Assembly (NCBI GenBank): GCA_016928525.1
Contig: JAFGKO010000352.1
Span: forward strand, 1 to 44,035
DNA: 44,035 nucleotides
Source of the DNA: Anaerolineales bacterium
GTDB taxonomy: Bacteria; Chloroflexota; Anaerolineae; Anaerolineales; Villigracilaceae
Reading direction: 5' to 3'
Shown here: positions 1 to 8,038 of the stretch, piece by piece
Layout: each line of letters opens with the position of its first letter
How positions within the stretch are numbered: position 1 is the stretch's first letter
Program-made: the position numbers and the translations under genes
Notes under the pieces: model-generated
The model's database searches: none
What the model was told of the DNA's origin: nothing
Seen by the model: only the letters and a program-made list of their open reading frames with translations

Positions 1-2027
1 GGCACCAGGTTGTGCGAACGCTGCTTGCCGCCGGATACCTGGGCAAGATTTATCCGGTCAATCCCAACGAAAACGAAATCCTGGGTTTGCCGTGCTACAG
101 TTCCATCGCCGGGATCGAGGAGCCGCTTGACCTCATCGTGATCAGTTTGCCGGGCAAGGCGGTCATCACAGTGATGGAAGAAGCCGAGCAACGCGGTGAT
201 GTCAAAGGCGTTGTGGTACTCTCCGCTGGCTTCGCGGAAACGGCGATCCCGGAAAACGTCGAGACGCAACGGCAACTTGTCGAGATCGCCCAACGTGCCG
301 GCATCCGGGTGTTCGGGCCGAATTGCATCGGGATTATGAACCCAGACCTGAAACTCGTCACCGGATTCCATCCGGGGATTAGTCTCATCCCAGGCAATCT
401 CGGTTACGTGACGCAGAGCGGCGCGCTCGGCGGCTCGCTGGTGACACTGGCCCTCAGTCAGCCCAAGCCGCTGGGCTTTGCGCGATTCGGTCACGTTGGT
501 AACATGTGCGATGTGTCGAACGTGGAATTGATCGAAGAGTACGGCAATGATCCCAGGATCGAGGTGATTCTTGTCTATCTCGAAGGAGTCAGGTACGGTC
601 GAGAGTTCATTCGCGTCGTGGGCCAGGTTACCAAAAACAAACCGGTGCTCGTGCTCAAAGTTGGGCGCACCGAGATCGGATCCAGGGCGACGCTCTCGCA
701 TACCGGCACGCTCGCCGGTACGGATGCGGTGTACAACGGCGCGTTCAAACAATGTGGCGTCGTGCGCGCGAACACGATGCACGATTTGATTGCTGGCGCA
801 AAAGCAATTTCGATGTTGCCCAAACCACACGGCAACCGGGTTTGCATCCTTACCGAAGCCGGCGGCATGGGCGTCATCAGCATGGACGAGGTGGAAGCCG
901 GCGGCGTGTTGGAGCTTGCGCCGATGAGCCGAGAGACGTGCGAGAAACTGACTACCCTGTTGCCGCCAATGGCGATGGTCTGCAAACCGAATGGGTATGT
1001 GGACATGTCCGCCGCCGCGATGGCGAAGGAATTCGGCGACGCAATGCGTCTCGTCTTGTCTGATCCGAATGTGGATATGGTTTTATTGAACAGCATTCCG
1101 CCCACCTTCCTACCCGCGATGGATGTCGCGCAAGCCATTGTGCCGGTCGTCAAGGAGTTTGGCAAACCGGTCGCGACATGTTTCACGGTCAGCCAAGCTA
1201 TGACAGAGACGCGCCGCTATCTCGAAGAGAACGGCATCCCCACGTTCGATGCGCCCGATGATGCCGTGCGTGCGTTGGCGACGTTGACCCAGGCAACGTT
1301 CAGCGTGAGTTATCCGCTTATCGATGTGCCTGCTACTCATCACCCGATCCTCGATCGCGCTGTTTTGGAAGCGCGCCATCTTCTAGAACCCGAGGCGCTC
1401 GATTTTCTCAGCGGTCATGGCATTGTTGTGATGCCACACGTTTTGGCGCGAACCCGGGAAGAGGCGCAGCGCGCCGCGATGGACATGAAGGGTCCGGTCG
1501 TGCTCAAGATTGTTTCGCCGCAAGTCATTCATAAAAGTGATGTCTGCGGTGTCAAGATCAACCTTCAAGGTAACGAGGCGGTAGGTCAGGGCTATGACCA
1601 ATTGGTGAATGATGTAAAACGCGCAATAGTCACAGCAGACATTCACGGTGTGCTGGTCGTGCCGATGGCGCAACCGGGCACCGAATTCATCATCGGGATG
1701 GTGCGCGACGCACAGTTCGGCCCCACGATCATGTTTGGCATGGGCGGTGTGTTTGTGGAATTATTTAAAGATGTGAGTTTCCGCATCGCGCCGTTTGACG
1801 AAGAAGTCGCGTTGGACATGATCAAGGAGACCAGAGGCTATCGGGTCTTGAAAGGTATGCGCGGCGAGAAGCAGAAGGACATCGCGAGTCTAGTAGAATT
1901 GTTGGTGCAAGTGTCACAGTTAGCCGCGCGATTTCCGCAAATCAAGGAAATCGATCTGAATCCGATCCGCATTTATGAAACCGGGTATAGCGTTTTGGAT
2001 GCGCGAATTCTGCTGGACGTACAATAG
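1..2027 (+). CDS. Acyl-CoA synthetase, ADP-forming (acetate-CoA ligase type), 5' end cut off
   Basis: This enzyme family interconverts acyl-CoA, ADP and phosphate with the free acid, CoA and ATP, conserving energy as ATP in anaerobes. It is a single-chain alpha-beta fusion: an N-terminal CoA-binding Rossmann domain (GKIYPVNP, FGPNCIGI), a succinyl-CoA-ligase-like middle domain with the SHTGTLAG motif that carries the phosphohistidine in this family, and a C-terminal ATP-grasp domain from about residue 450 (GPVVLKIVSPQVIHKSD). The reading frame is open to base 3 and the residues before the GTG at 12 (HQV) fit the family, so the first roughly 25 residues lie outside the window and GTG 12 is not the real start. 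The stop is only 2 bp from the convergent MFS gene. The acyl substrate cannot be told from sequence. Confidence 0.92.
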   Translation, partial: HQVVRTLLAAGYLGKIYPVNPNENEILGLPCYSSIAGIEEPLDLIVISLPGKAVITVMEEAEQRGDVKGVVVLSAGFAETAIPENVETQRQLVEIAQRAGIRVFGPNCIGIMNPDLKLVTGFHPGISLIPGNLGYVTQSGALGGSLVTLALSQPKPLGFARFGHVGNMCDVSNVELIEEYGNDPRIEVILVYLEGVRYGREFIRVVGQVTKNKPVLVLKVGRTEIGSRATLSHTGTLAGTDAVYNGAFKQCGVVRANTMHDLIAGAKAISMLPKPHGNRVCILTEAGGMGVISMDEVEAGGVLELAPMSRETCEKLTTLLPPMAMVCKPNGYVDMSAAAMAKEFGDAMRLVLSDPNVDMVLLNSIPPTFLPAMDVAQAIVPVVKEFGKPVATCFTVSQAMTETRRYLEENGIPTFDAPDDAVRALATLTQATFSVSYPLIDVPATHHPILDRAVLEARHLLEPEALDFLSGHGIVVMPHVLARTREEAQRAAMDMKGPVVLKIVSPQVIHKSDVCGVKINLQGNEAVGQGYDQLVNDVKRAIVTADIHGVLVVPMAQPGTEFIIGMVRDAQFGPTIMFGMGGVFVELFKDVSFRIAPFDEEVALDMIKETRGYRVLKGMRGEKQKDIASLVELLVQVSQLAARFPQIKEIDLNPIRIYETGYSVLDARILLDVQ

Positions 2028-2029
2028 CC

Positions 2030-3469
2030 CTAATCAGCGGCTTCGAGCAGCGGTTCTGTGGGCGCCGCTTGTTTATCTGCCACTTCCGCATCCATCGAGA
2101 CTTCGGGGATGGTAACGATCATCAGCAGCGATATTGCCATAGTCACTGCGCCGACCAGAAAGACAAGCTTCAAACCGGCTTCGAGATCAGGGACGCTATT
2201 CTGTGCCAGGCCCAGTATGGCGGGAGCGGTGGCCATACCCATCATCACGAAGAAGAAGATCGCACCAATGGCCACACCCAGTAAGCGCCTGGGAACTGCA
2301 AATTGCGCCACCAAAGTGTTGATGGTTGGCATGACACCGTTACTGAAACCAAACAAAGCCGTCACAAGCACAAACAGCCAGGGCGGGGTATTTTTGGTGA
2401 AGCTCCACATGATGAACAGGGCGACGGTGAGAATGGCGTAGCCAATGATATACATCCACTTATATTTCTTAGTCTTGGCCAGAAGGAAGCCTGCCGGGAT
2501 GCCCATAAAGGCCATCAACATCGTGAAGGGCGTAAGCATATACCCACTGATAGTCGGGCTGACTCCCATTACATTCTGCGCGAAGATGGGGGAATAAATC
2601 ATCACACCCAGCAGGCCAAATAAAGACATAAAGCCAGAACCGGCGGCGGTGATGAATGTGCGATTGAAGAGAACCTGTGGATCCAGGATGGGCGCTTTAG
2701 CTTTATCTTCTGTTGTGATGAAGCCAGCCCAGGAGATGATGGAAACTGCGACCAGGCCGGTGCTAATGGCAAGTTTGTCGGGTGCGCCCAGCCAGGAAAC
2801 GCCAACAATCAACGTTGCAGAAGCAACCACTATCATGATAATTCCCAGGAAGTCCACTTGATGCTCGACCTTCTGCGTACGTCCAGGCATACCCGCTGCA
2901 ACCAGACCGCCAGAAACCAACACGATCGGTACACAAATCCAGAATAGACCACGCCACCCCATGCTGCTGTCTGTGATGATACCTCCCAAGGTGGGGGCGA
3001 TGGTCGCAGCAATGCCGGCGGGCAGGTTGAGCATGCCGCTCCATTTGGCGCGTTCAGTGGGTGCGAAGATGTCACCGATGACAGAAAAGCACAGCGGGGC
3101 AATGGTACCCTGCCCCAAGGCAAGGACAACACGAGCCATAATGGCAAAAGCCATCGAAGTGCTGAGGACGGACAGGATAGCACCCACAAAAAACAGGCCC
3201 AACGAAACGAGCAAGATAGAGCGGCGTCCGTACATATCAGAGAGTTTGCCAAATAACAGTGTAGTAACCGCCGAGCCAAGCGCATGCAGGGCAATCAACC
3301 AGGCAAACAGCGCCATGCCGTTGAATTCCTCAACCATTTTGGGCTGAGCGATGTTAACACCATTCATGAAGAAATAAGACAGGAAGTAGGCAATGAAAAC
3401 GGCCCATAAACCAATCGCAACTTTCTTCTTTGCGGTTGGATTTTGTTGAGCATGTAGAGCTTGTGCCAT
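2030..3469 (-). CDS. MFS transporter, DHA2 (14-TM drug:H+ antiporter) type
   Basis: A 479-residue integral membrane protein with about 14 hydrophobic segments and a short charged C-terminal tail. It shows MFS motif A after TM2 (GKLSDMYGRRSILL) and a motif-C-like region near TM5 (APTLGGIITDSSMGWRGLFWI cut around residues 165-185), as in the EmrB/QacA branch. Proton-driven export of small organic molecules is the family norm, but import is possible. It follows the URO-D gene on the same strand, separated by 63 bp that hold a strong 13-bp hairpin, so it may be a partly uncoupled last gene of the methyl-transfer operon; an inferred job is transport of the methylated substrate or the demethylated product. 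Upstream of the ATG there is only a weak purine stretch. Confidence 0.88.
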   Translation of the reverse strand: MAQALHAQQNPTAKKKVAIGLWAVFIAYFLSYFFMNGVNIAQPKMVEEFNGMALFAWLIALHALGSAVTTLLFGKLSDMYGRRSILLVSLGLFFVGAILSVLSTSMAFAIMARVVLALGQGTIAPLCFSVIGDIFAPTERAKWSGMLNLPAGIAATIAPTLGGIITDSSMGWRGLFWICVPIVLVSGGLVAAGMPGRTQKVEHQVDFLGIIMIVVASATLIVGVSWLGAPDKLAISTGLVAVSIISWAGFITTEDKAKAPILDPQVLFNRTFITAAGSGFMSLFGLLGVMIYSPIFAQNVMGVSPTISGYMLTPFTMLMAFMGIPAGFLLAKTKKYKWMYIIGYAILTVALFIMWSFTKNTPPWLFVLVTALFGFSNGVMPTINTLVAQFAVPRRLLGVAIGAIFFFVMMGMATAPAILGLAQNSVPDLEAGLKLVFLVGAVTMAISLLMIVTIPEVSMDAEVADKQAAPTEPLLEAAD

Positions 3470-3490
3470 GAGAATTTATCTTCTTTGCAG

Positions 3491-3521
3491 AACCCCGTGC
3501 GCCACCCGGGCGCACGGGGTT
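3491..3521 (-). terminator. Strong 13-bp hairpin after the URO-D gene
   Basis: AACCCCGTGCGCC at 3491-3503 pairs perfectly with 3509-3521 around a 5-nt loop. It lies 12 bp past the URO-D stop in the direction of transcription and before the MFS gene. There is no proper U-tract after it, so it may be a processing or stability hairpin or a leaky terminator rather than a classical one. Confidence 0.5.
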
Positions 3522-3532
3522 GTTAAGAATGG

Positions 3533-4861
3533 TTACTTTTTAACCGCATCCATGAAAGCGCGCATCTTTTCGTCGGTGGTATTTTCAAAGTAGCATCCAT
3601 GCGCCATGATATAGGCTGGTGTATCTTCGAATAACTCCACCAGATCAGCACAGTAGGCACGCACTTCATCAGTTGTGCCAGCCGCCATCAGGGAGGCGGG
3701 AACATTCCCGGCAATGATGAATTTGTCGCTCAAGACTTCCTTCACCCGACGCATATCTGACTTATCGAAGTGACACACCAATGATTTTTCTGGCATTTCA
3801 GCCAGGTTTTCCAGGCGGTTGTTGTAAGTCCCTTCAATGAATAGGTAACTGGTGATACCTTCTTCGTACAGCGCCAGCATGACCTGTTTCCAGGTCGGCC
3901 AATAGAATTTCTCGAACTGTTCCTGTGACATAAACGCATCCGCGCCTTTGTGCAACACGTACAGCGCGGCAGGCGCACCAGTACGGTCACTGGCACTAAC
4001 GATCGACTTGATCAGGACGGGTACGTAGGCCTCGCAGGCTGCCAGCAAGTCATTTGGCCGGCGGTACATATCCATCAGGATGCCCTTTGTGCCACGCAGG
4101 GTGTCGCCCAGATAGTCAAAGGGGGTCTTGACGATGTTCAAGCCCATGCTGGGGAAGCCTTCGGCGGCGACCATAGCGCCTGTCTGACCGACTGCGCCCA
4201 GCGTCTTCATCAATTCGTTCCCGGCTTCCATCATCTTGTGGAGCATTTCCTGGAAGGGCGGCAACCCAAATGGCACTAACAAATCAATGGTGTCTACGCT
4301 TTCCGAGATGCGCGGGAAATCTGGCAGCATGGCTAGCGGGGCTAATGCGCCATAAGCGCGCGGCAAATACTGTTTGAGCCAGAAAGCGGTCGGGTCAGCG
4401 ATGAAGTCTTTGTATTCGTCTGCCCGCATGTACTCGCCTTCCACCGCTTGGATGGCTAAATGATCGGGCAGTTTCTGACCAGCCCAGACATATAACTTGA
4501 AATCCAATATCTCCCAAGATTTGCCGGGATACGGCATTGTCCCAACGGACACATCCGGCTGGAATTCTCGATGGAATTCAAGGAGAGGTTCTCGCAACTT
4601 ATCGTGGTTGTAAATGATATCTTTGCCTTGAATCCCTTTGCGGCGCACGACATATTCATTCGCACCCATGAAAAGGTCAGCAATAGGGCGGTCGTGCGGA
4701 TCCATATCGTAGATTTTGCGCAGGCGCTCGATGCGCTCTTTGTAATTCGTTTCCGCTTCGGGACTGGCGAACTGCATCGGTGCATTCTGCCAGGTGTCGA
4801 GACGCGCCTTCCGCCGTTCAAGGGGGGACAACTCACTCCAATTATCAGGTCTGGTAAACAT
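3533..4861 (-). CDS. Uroporphyrinogen decarboxylase (URO-D) family methyltransferase
   Basis: A 442-residue COG0407-type protein, longer than true UroD (about 350). C-terminal family motifs are visible: CHFDKSD, AGNVPASLMAAGT and AHGCYFE. The strand that carries the zinc HxCG motif in MtaA/MtbA reads YLFIEGTYN here, so those zinc ligands are absent; this argues against a methylcobamide:coenzyme M transferase and for a substrate-side methyltransferase such as the URO-D subunits of acetogen O-demethylases (inference). The start is taken at ATG 4861 because AAAGGAG sits 5 nt upstream; this overlaps the stop region of the preceding corrinoid gene (stop at 4864), a sign of translational coupling. 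An upstream TTG/ATG option at 4879 would lie inside that gene. Its natural partner is the corrinoid protein just upstream. Substrate unknown. Confidence 0.87.
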   Translation of the reverse strand: MFTRPDNWSELSPLERRKARLDTWQNAPMQFASPEAETNYKERIERLRKIYDMDPHDRPIADLFMGANEYVVRRKGIQGKDIIYNHDKLREPLLEFHREFQPDVSVGTMPYPGKSWEILDFKLYVWAGQKLPDHLAIQAVEGEYMRADEYKDFIADPTAFWLKQYLPRAYGALAPLAMLPDFPRISESVDTIDLLVPFGLPPFQEMLHKMMEAGNELMKTLGAVGQTGAMVAAEGFPSMGLNIVKTPFDYLGDTLRGTKGILMDMYRRPNDLLAACEAYVPVLIKSIVSASDRTGAPAALYVLHKGADAFMSQEQFEKFYWPTWKQVMLALYEEGITSYLFIEGTYNNRLENLAEMPEKSLVCHFDKSDMRRVKEVLSDKFIIAGNVPASLMAAGTTDEVRAYCADLVELFEDTPAYIMAHGCYFENTTDEKMRAFMDAVKK

Positions 4862-4863
4862 GA

Positions 4864-5490
4864 CTACTCCTTTACCCATTCTTTGGCTAACGCGACAGCG
4901 GCCATAGCATCCTTGCCATAGGCATCCGCACCGGTGTACTGACGAATGTTCTCATCGACCTGCCCACCGCCAATCATCACTTTGACATCCTTCAGCCCGG
5001 CGTCCTTTAGGGCCTTGACCGTGTCTTTCATCGGATCAAAAGCCAGGGTCAGGAAACCGCTCAAGCCGACGATCTTGGCCCCAGTGGCTTTGGCTGTCTC
5101 AACGAACTTATCAGGCGGCACATCCACGCCCAGGTCGGTGACCTCGAAGCCGTTCAGGTCCAGCATGAAGGCAACGATATCCTTGGCAATGTCGTGAATA
5201 TCGCCCTGCACAGTGCCGATAACAACCTTGCCAAGCTTTTCAACGGCGGTTTCTTCGGCCATGCGGGGTTTGAGCACGCCAGAGATGGCGGTCATCATCT
5301 CGCCAGCCAACATCAGTTCGGGGATGAAGGCTTCGCCACATTCGAAGCGTTTGCCAATCACATCCATGGCATCCTTGCAGGCGCCCAGGATGTCAGCAGG
5401 CGAAGCGCCGCCATCAAGCAGTTCGTTGGTGATCGCAACGGCGTCTTCTTCACGCATTTCGGTAATTGCGTCGATCAGTTTTTGTGACAT
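4864..5490 (-). CDS. Methyltransferase corrinoid protein (MtaC/MtbC/MttC-like)
   Basis: A 208-residue methyl carrier with the two expected parts: an N-terminal helical cap (about 1-85) and a cobalamin-binding Rossmann domain. The base-off/His-on signature is DIHDIAK with the lower axial ligand at His99, followed by SGFL (about 144) and IGGGQ (about 172) that line the nucleotide tail. The family consensus is DxHxxG; here the Gly after the His motif is Ala102, a small but notable departure. ATG 5490 is preceded by GAGGAG at 8-9 nt. The gene is between the methyl-THF methyltransferase (90 bp upstream) and the URO-D gene it overlaps, so it would accept a methyl group from one and pass it to the other. 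Paralogue of the protein at 8039-8701. Confidence 0.93.
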   Translation of the reverse strand: MSQKLIDAITEMREEDAVAITNELLDGGASPADILGACKDAMDVIGKRFECGEAFIPELMLAGEMMTAISGVLKPRMAEETAVEKLGKVVIGTVQGDIHDIAKDIVAFMLDLNGFEVTDLGVDVPPDKFVETAKATGAKIVGLSGFLTLAFDPMKDTVKALKDAGLKDVKVMIGGGQVDENIRQYTGADAYGKDAMAAVALAKEWVKE

Positions 5491-5579
5491 AGTTTGTCTC
5501 CTCTTCTTTGTTGGTTAGAAAACTTTACACAATTCACGTGCTTACGTTTGCCCAGATTCCTTTCACCTCCTCATGATTC

Positions 5580-6374
5580 CTATTCAAAAAGTCCTTTGCG
5601 GGATGCTCTCAGATAGTTCAGGCAATGCCTGTCTTTGCCAAGCAACAATTCAGTGGTGAAGATGGCGGCCTGTAATTCCTTATCGAGCGGGTCAAGGATG
5701 GCGCTGTCCAGTCCGGCCTGCATCGCCAGGATCAGCAGCCCACGGTTGACCTGTTTGCGGGCGGGCAGCCCGAAGGAAATATTGCTCAGTCCCATCGTGA
5801 AATGAACTTCCGGGTATTTGGCATGGACAGCCCGGATGGTATCACAGGCGATCACCGCGCTCTGGTTCATGGTGGCAATCGTCATCGCCAACGGATCGAC
5901 ATAGACTTTGTCGTCCGGCACACCCGCGGCACGGGTGGCAACCAGCACTTTGTCGATCACTTCCATGCTTTTGTCGAAGGTTTCTGGGATTTTCTTTTCA
6001 TCCATTGCCAGGGCGATCACCTCGCAACCGTGTTCTGCCACCAGGGGCAGGATCTTCTCCAGCCGGTCCGGCTCGCCGCTGATCGAGTTTATCATCGGGG
6101 TCTTGTTTACAGCCTTGATAGCGATATCCAGCGCTTTGGGGTTGGCACTATCCAGTGACAATGGGGTATCCACTACAGATTGGATGTTCTCGATCAGCCA
6201 GATTAGGTCGTCCGGTTCCTGGTCCGGATGCGTACCCGCGTTTACATCCAGCCAGGTCGACCCGGATTCGGCTTGTTTCTGTGCCAGATCCTTGATGAAT
6301 TTTGCATCCCGCTCGGCAATCGCCTGGGCAACGCGTTTGCGGGTTCCGTTGATCTTTTCTCCAATTATTTTCAC
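5580..6374 (-). CDS. Methyltetrahydrofolate:corrinoid methyltransferase (DHPS-like)
   Basis: A 264-residue TIM-barrel of the pterin-binding family, the same fold as AcsE, MtvA and the MetH folate domain. Recognisable strands include MKIIGEKING at the start, WLDVNAGTHPDQEPDD, TPLSLDSANP, MINSISGE and HFTMGLSNISFGLP, which form the pterin pocket. It would move a methyl group between the methyl-corrinoid protein and tetrahydrofolate, connecting a demethylation system to the Wood-Ljungdahl methyl branch or C1 metabolism. Upstream it is followed closely by DUF1638 (ending at 6407) and downstream by the corrinoid protein, same strand. Dihydropteroate synthase is the main alternative, but length, motifs and the corrinoid neighbours make that unlikely. 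Confidence 0.92.
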   Translation of the reverse strand: MKIIGEKINGTRKRVAQAIAERDAKFIKDLAQKQAESGSTWLDVNAGTHPDQEPDDLIWLIENIQSVVDTPLSLDSANPKALDIAIKAVNKTPMINSISGEPDRLEKILPLVAEHGCEVIALAMDEKKIPETFDKSMEVIDKVLVATRAAGVPDDKVYVDPLAMTIATMNQSAVIACDTIRAVHAKYPEVHFTMGLSNISFGLPARKQVNRGLLILAMQAGLDSAILDPLDKELQAAIFTTELLLGKDRHCLNYLRASRKGLFE

Positions 6375-6392
6375 GTTTGCTCCTGAATAGTT

Positions 6393-6425
6393 AGACCCTA
6401 AAGGTTCTAGAAACCTTTAGGGTCT
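6393..6425. repeat. Palindromic repeat family A, copy 1
   Basis: AGACCCTAAAGGTT and its complement form a near-perfect inverted repeat with a 4-5 nt centre. The repeat straddles the end of the DUF1638 gene and provides its last residues (DPKGF) and stop. Related copies are at 25081-25119 and 31133-31165. Confidence 0.85.
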
Positions 6426-7129
6426 GGTTTATTGTTAGCAAAATCTTGGTAGGTAACGGTCTCGCCTGGGGGCACAACTACAAATTCGCCATCCCAGGGA
6501 CCGAACACCATCTTTTTAACGAGGGCAGGCGAGCCTTCGATTTCTTCGTAGCGCAGTTCGAATTTCTCGGCCGTATTTCGTGCGTATTCCCGGTATCGCT
6601 CGATTTCATATACACCTGTGTTGATAAAAGCCAGGCGTTTATAGTTTTTCAGCATGAGCTTGGTCATGCGCTCCGCTTTAGCCTCGCCGTATTTTTCGAT
6701 CAACAGCTTATGTTCTTCGAATGGGGTGTCGCCTGCCTCGATCCAGCCTTTGGTAAGATAGTATGTGCCAGGTTCTTTTTTGGCCTGTTCCTTGTAGGCA
6801 TTGCATGAACCCAGGAAGATGGCAATGCAATCGTCCGTGCGGGGGATAACCAGAGTTGCGGTTGTTGCCTTCAAGCCCACCACAGCCATCGAGCACAGGC
6901 CGTATCCGAGCAAAAGAACTTCAGCCTTGGGGCTGGCCTCGTCTATTTTTTCCTGCAATACTTTTTTCAGTTTTGCGGGATTGATGTGCAAGCCAAAATC
7001 CAGGACTTCATGCGGCACGTCCGGGGGAAGGAAAGGCAGCATTTCCTCGATGACCGTCTCGCAGGCAATCACCCGGCGACTGGCGGAGTATAGATGGGAC
7101 CAACGATCTGATTCTTGGATATTATTCAC
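6407..7129 (-). CDS. DUF1638 protein of the methyl-transfer operon
   Basis: A DUF1638 protein: the core starts at VIACETVIEEM, and contains a Cys-rich central stretch (LLLGYGLCS, IPRTDDCIAIFLGS) and EKYG/AFINTG segments. Its function is not established; genes of this family commonly sit beside URO-D methyltransferases and corrinoid proteins, as here, and a role in corrinoid protein activation or methyl transfer is only a guess. The start is uncertain: a TTG at 7180 falls inside a palindrome and gives an unusual N-terminus, GTG 7129 is chosen here, and GTG 7072 would start right at the conserved core; none has a clear ribosome site. The last residues and stop codon come from a palindromic repeat. 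First gene of the minus-strand operon. Confidence 0.8.
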   Translation of the reverse strand: MNNIQESDRWSHLYSASRRVIACETVIEEMLPFLPPDVPHEVLDFGLHINPAKLKKVLQEKIDEASPKAEVLLLGYGLCSMAVVGLKATTATLVIPRTDDCIAIFLGSCNAYKEQAKKEPGTYYLTKGWIEAGDTPFEEHKLLIEKYGEAKAERMTKLMLKNYKRLAFINTGVYEIERYREYARNTAEKFELRYEEIEGSPALVKKMVFGPWDGEFVVVPPGETVTYQDFANNKPDPKGF

Positions 7130-7169
7130 TGGACTTTGGCGGAAAAGTTCATTGTAGAATTGATATTTG

Positions 7170-7241
7170 ATGTGATACAATCACATTGAATTACTAAAGT
7201 TATACACTTATATAGGGAAGTGTTCAAGTGACAAATGTCAC
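7170..7241. promoter_or_regulatory. Divergent promoter region with two palindromic operators
   Basis: Between DUF1638 and the GntR gene there are two perfect palindromes: ATGTGATACAATCACAT (7170-7186) and GTGACAAATGTCAC (7228-7241). A plus-strand promoter can be read as TTGAAT (7186-7191), 17 nt, TATATA (7209-7214), placing the second palindrome around the start of transcription. A minus-strand promoter can be read as TTGAAC (7222-7227), 17 nt, TATAAC (7199-7204), placing the first palindrome at its start region. This is the expected layout for a GntR repressor controlling itself and the divergent operon; binding is inferred. Confidence 0.6.
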
Positions 7242-7262
7242 CTTTTCCCGTTTGCGATTCGA

Positions 7263-8036
7263 ATGACTCAAAGACCTAACGGACAGATTCTCGAAAAAAC
7301 TGCTTCCATAGACCGCAGTTCCTACGAGCCTGCCTACGCTCAACTGGTCAATATCTTGCGTCAGAGTATGGCATCGGGCATCCTGCGCCCCGGCAGTCAA
7401 CTGCCATCCGAAGCGCAGTTGTGCGAGCGCTACGGTGTCAGCCCGATGACCGTCCGCAGGGCTATTAACGCGCTCGTCGATCAAGGCATTGTAGTCGCCG
7501 AACAGGGCCGCGGCACCTTTGTCAAGCCCATTGCGATGGGCGAAGCCACGTTTGGACTGAAAAAACTGCAGGATTTGTTGAACGATACCGAGCATACCAC
7601 TGTCAACGTTTTGGAAGCGCGGATCGTACGGGCTGACGAGCGTGTAGCACGTAAATTGGAAATCCCGCTTGGGCAGCGAACTGTCTACATCCGCCGCATC
7701 TTACGGACCGATGGCCTGCCCGCGTTATATCATCGTGAGTACCTGGTCTATGACCCCGCCCGCCCCATCGTCGAGGCCGAGTTGGAGGTCACCGCCTTGC
7801 AACGTCTCTTTAGCGGGACAGGCGAAACCATCCTCAAATGTGGAGATATCAGTCTGGAAGCCACCCTCTTGGACGAAGAAGAAGCGCGCCTGCTGCAAGT
7901 CGAGCAACCTAAAGCGGCCTTCTGCTTTGAACATCTCTTTTACGACTTTGACGACCACCCCATCAGTTGGGGCTGGTTCATCGGACGCAATGACCGGCTG
8001 CGCTTCACCACCCAGGTTGGACTTCTGGAGGGATAA
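7263..8036 (+). CDS. GntR family (HutC/UTRA) transcriptional regulator
   Basis: A 257-residue regulator. Residues about 24-92 form the winged helix-turn-helix of the GntR family (AYAQLVNILRQSMASG, LPSEAQLCERYGVSPMTVRR, VVAEQGRGTFV), and about 105-255 are a UTRA ligand-binding domain (LGQRTVYIRRILR, PALYHREYL, HPISWGWFIGRNDRLRF). Such proteins usually repress and release DNA upon binding a small metabolite. The divergent methyl-transfer operon and the corrinoid gene 2 bp downstream are the evident targets, so the ligand is probably the methylated substrate or a product (inference). Two palindromes in the upstream region are candidate operators. Confidence 0.93.
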   Translation: MTQRPNGQILEKTASIDRSSYEPAYAQLVNILRQSMASGILRPGSQLPSEAQLCERYGVSPMTVRRAINALVDQGIVVAEQGRGTFVKPIAMGEATFGLKKLQDLLNDTEHTTVNVLEARIVRADERVARKLEIPLGQRTVYIRRILRTDGLPALYHREYLVYDPARPIVEAELEVTALQRLFSGTGETILKCGDISLEATLLDEEEARLLQVEQPKAAFCFEHLFYDFDDHPISWGWFIGRNDRLRFTTQVGLLEG

Positions 8037-8038
8037 AA

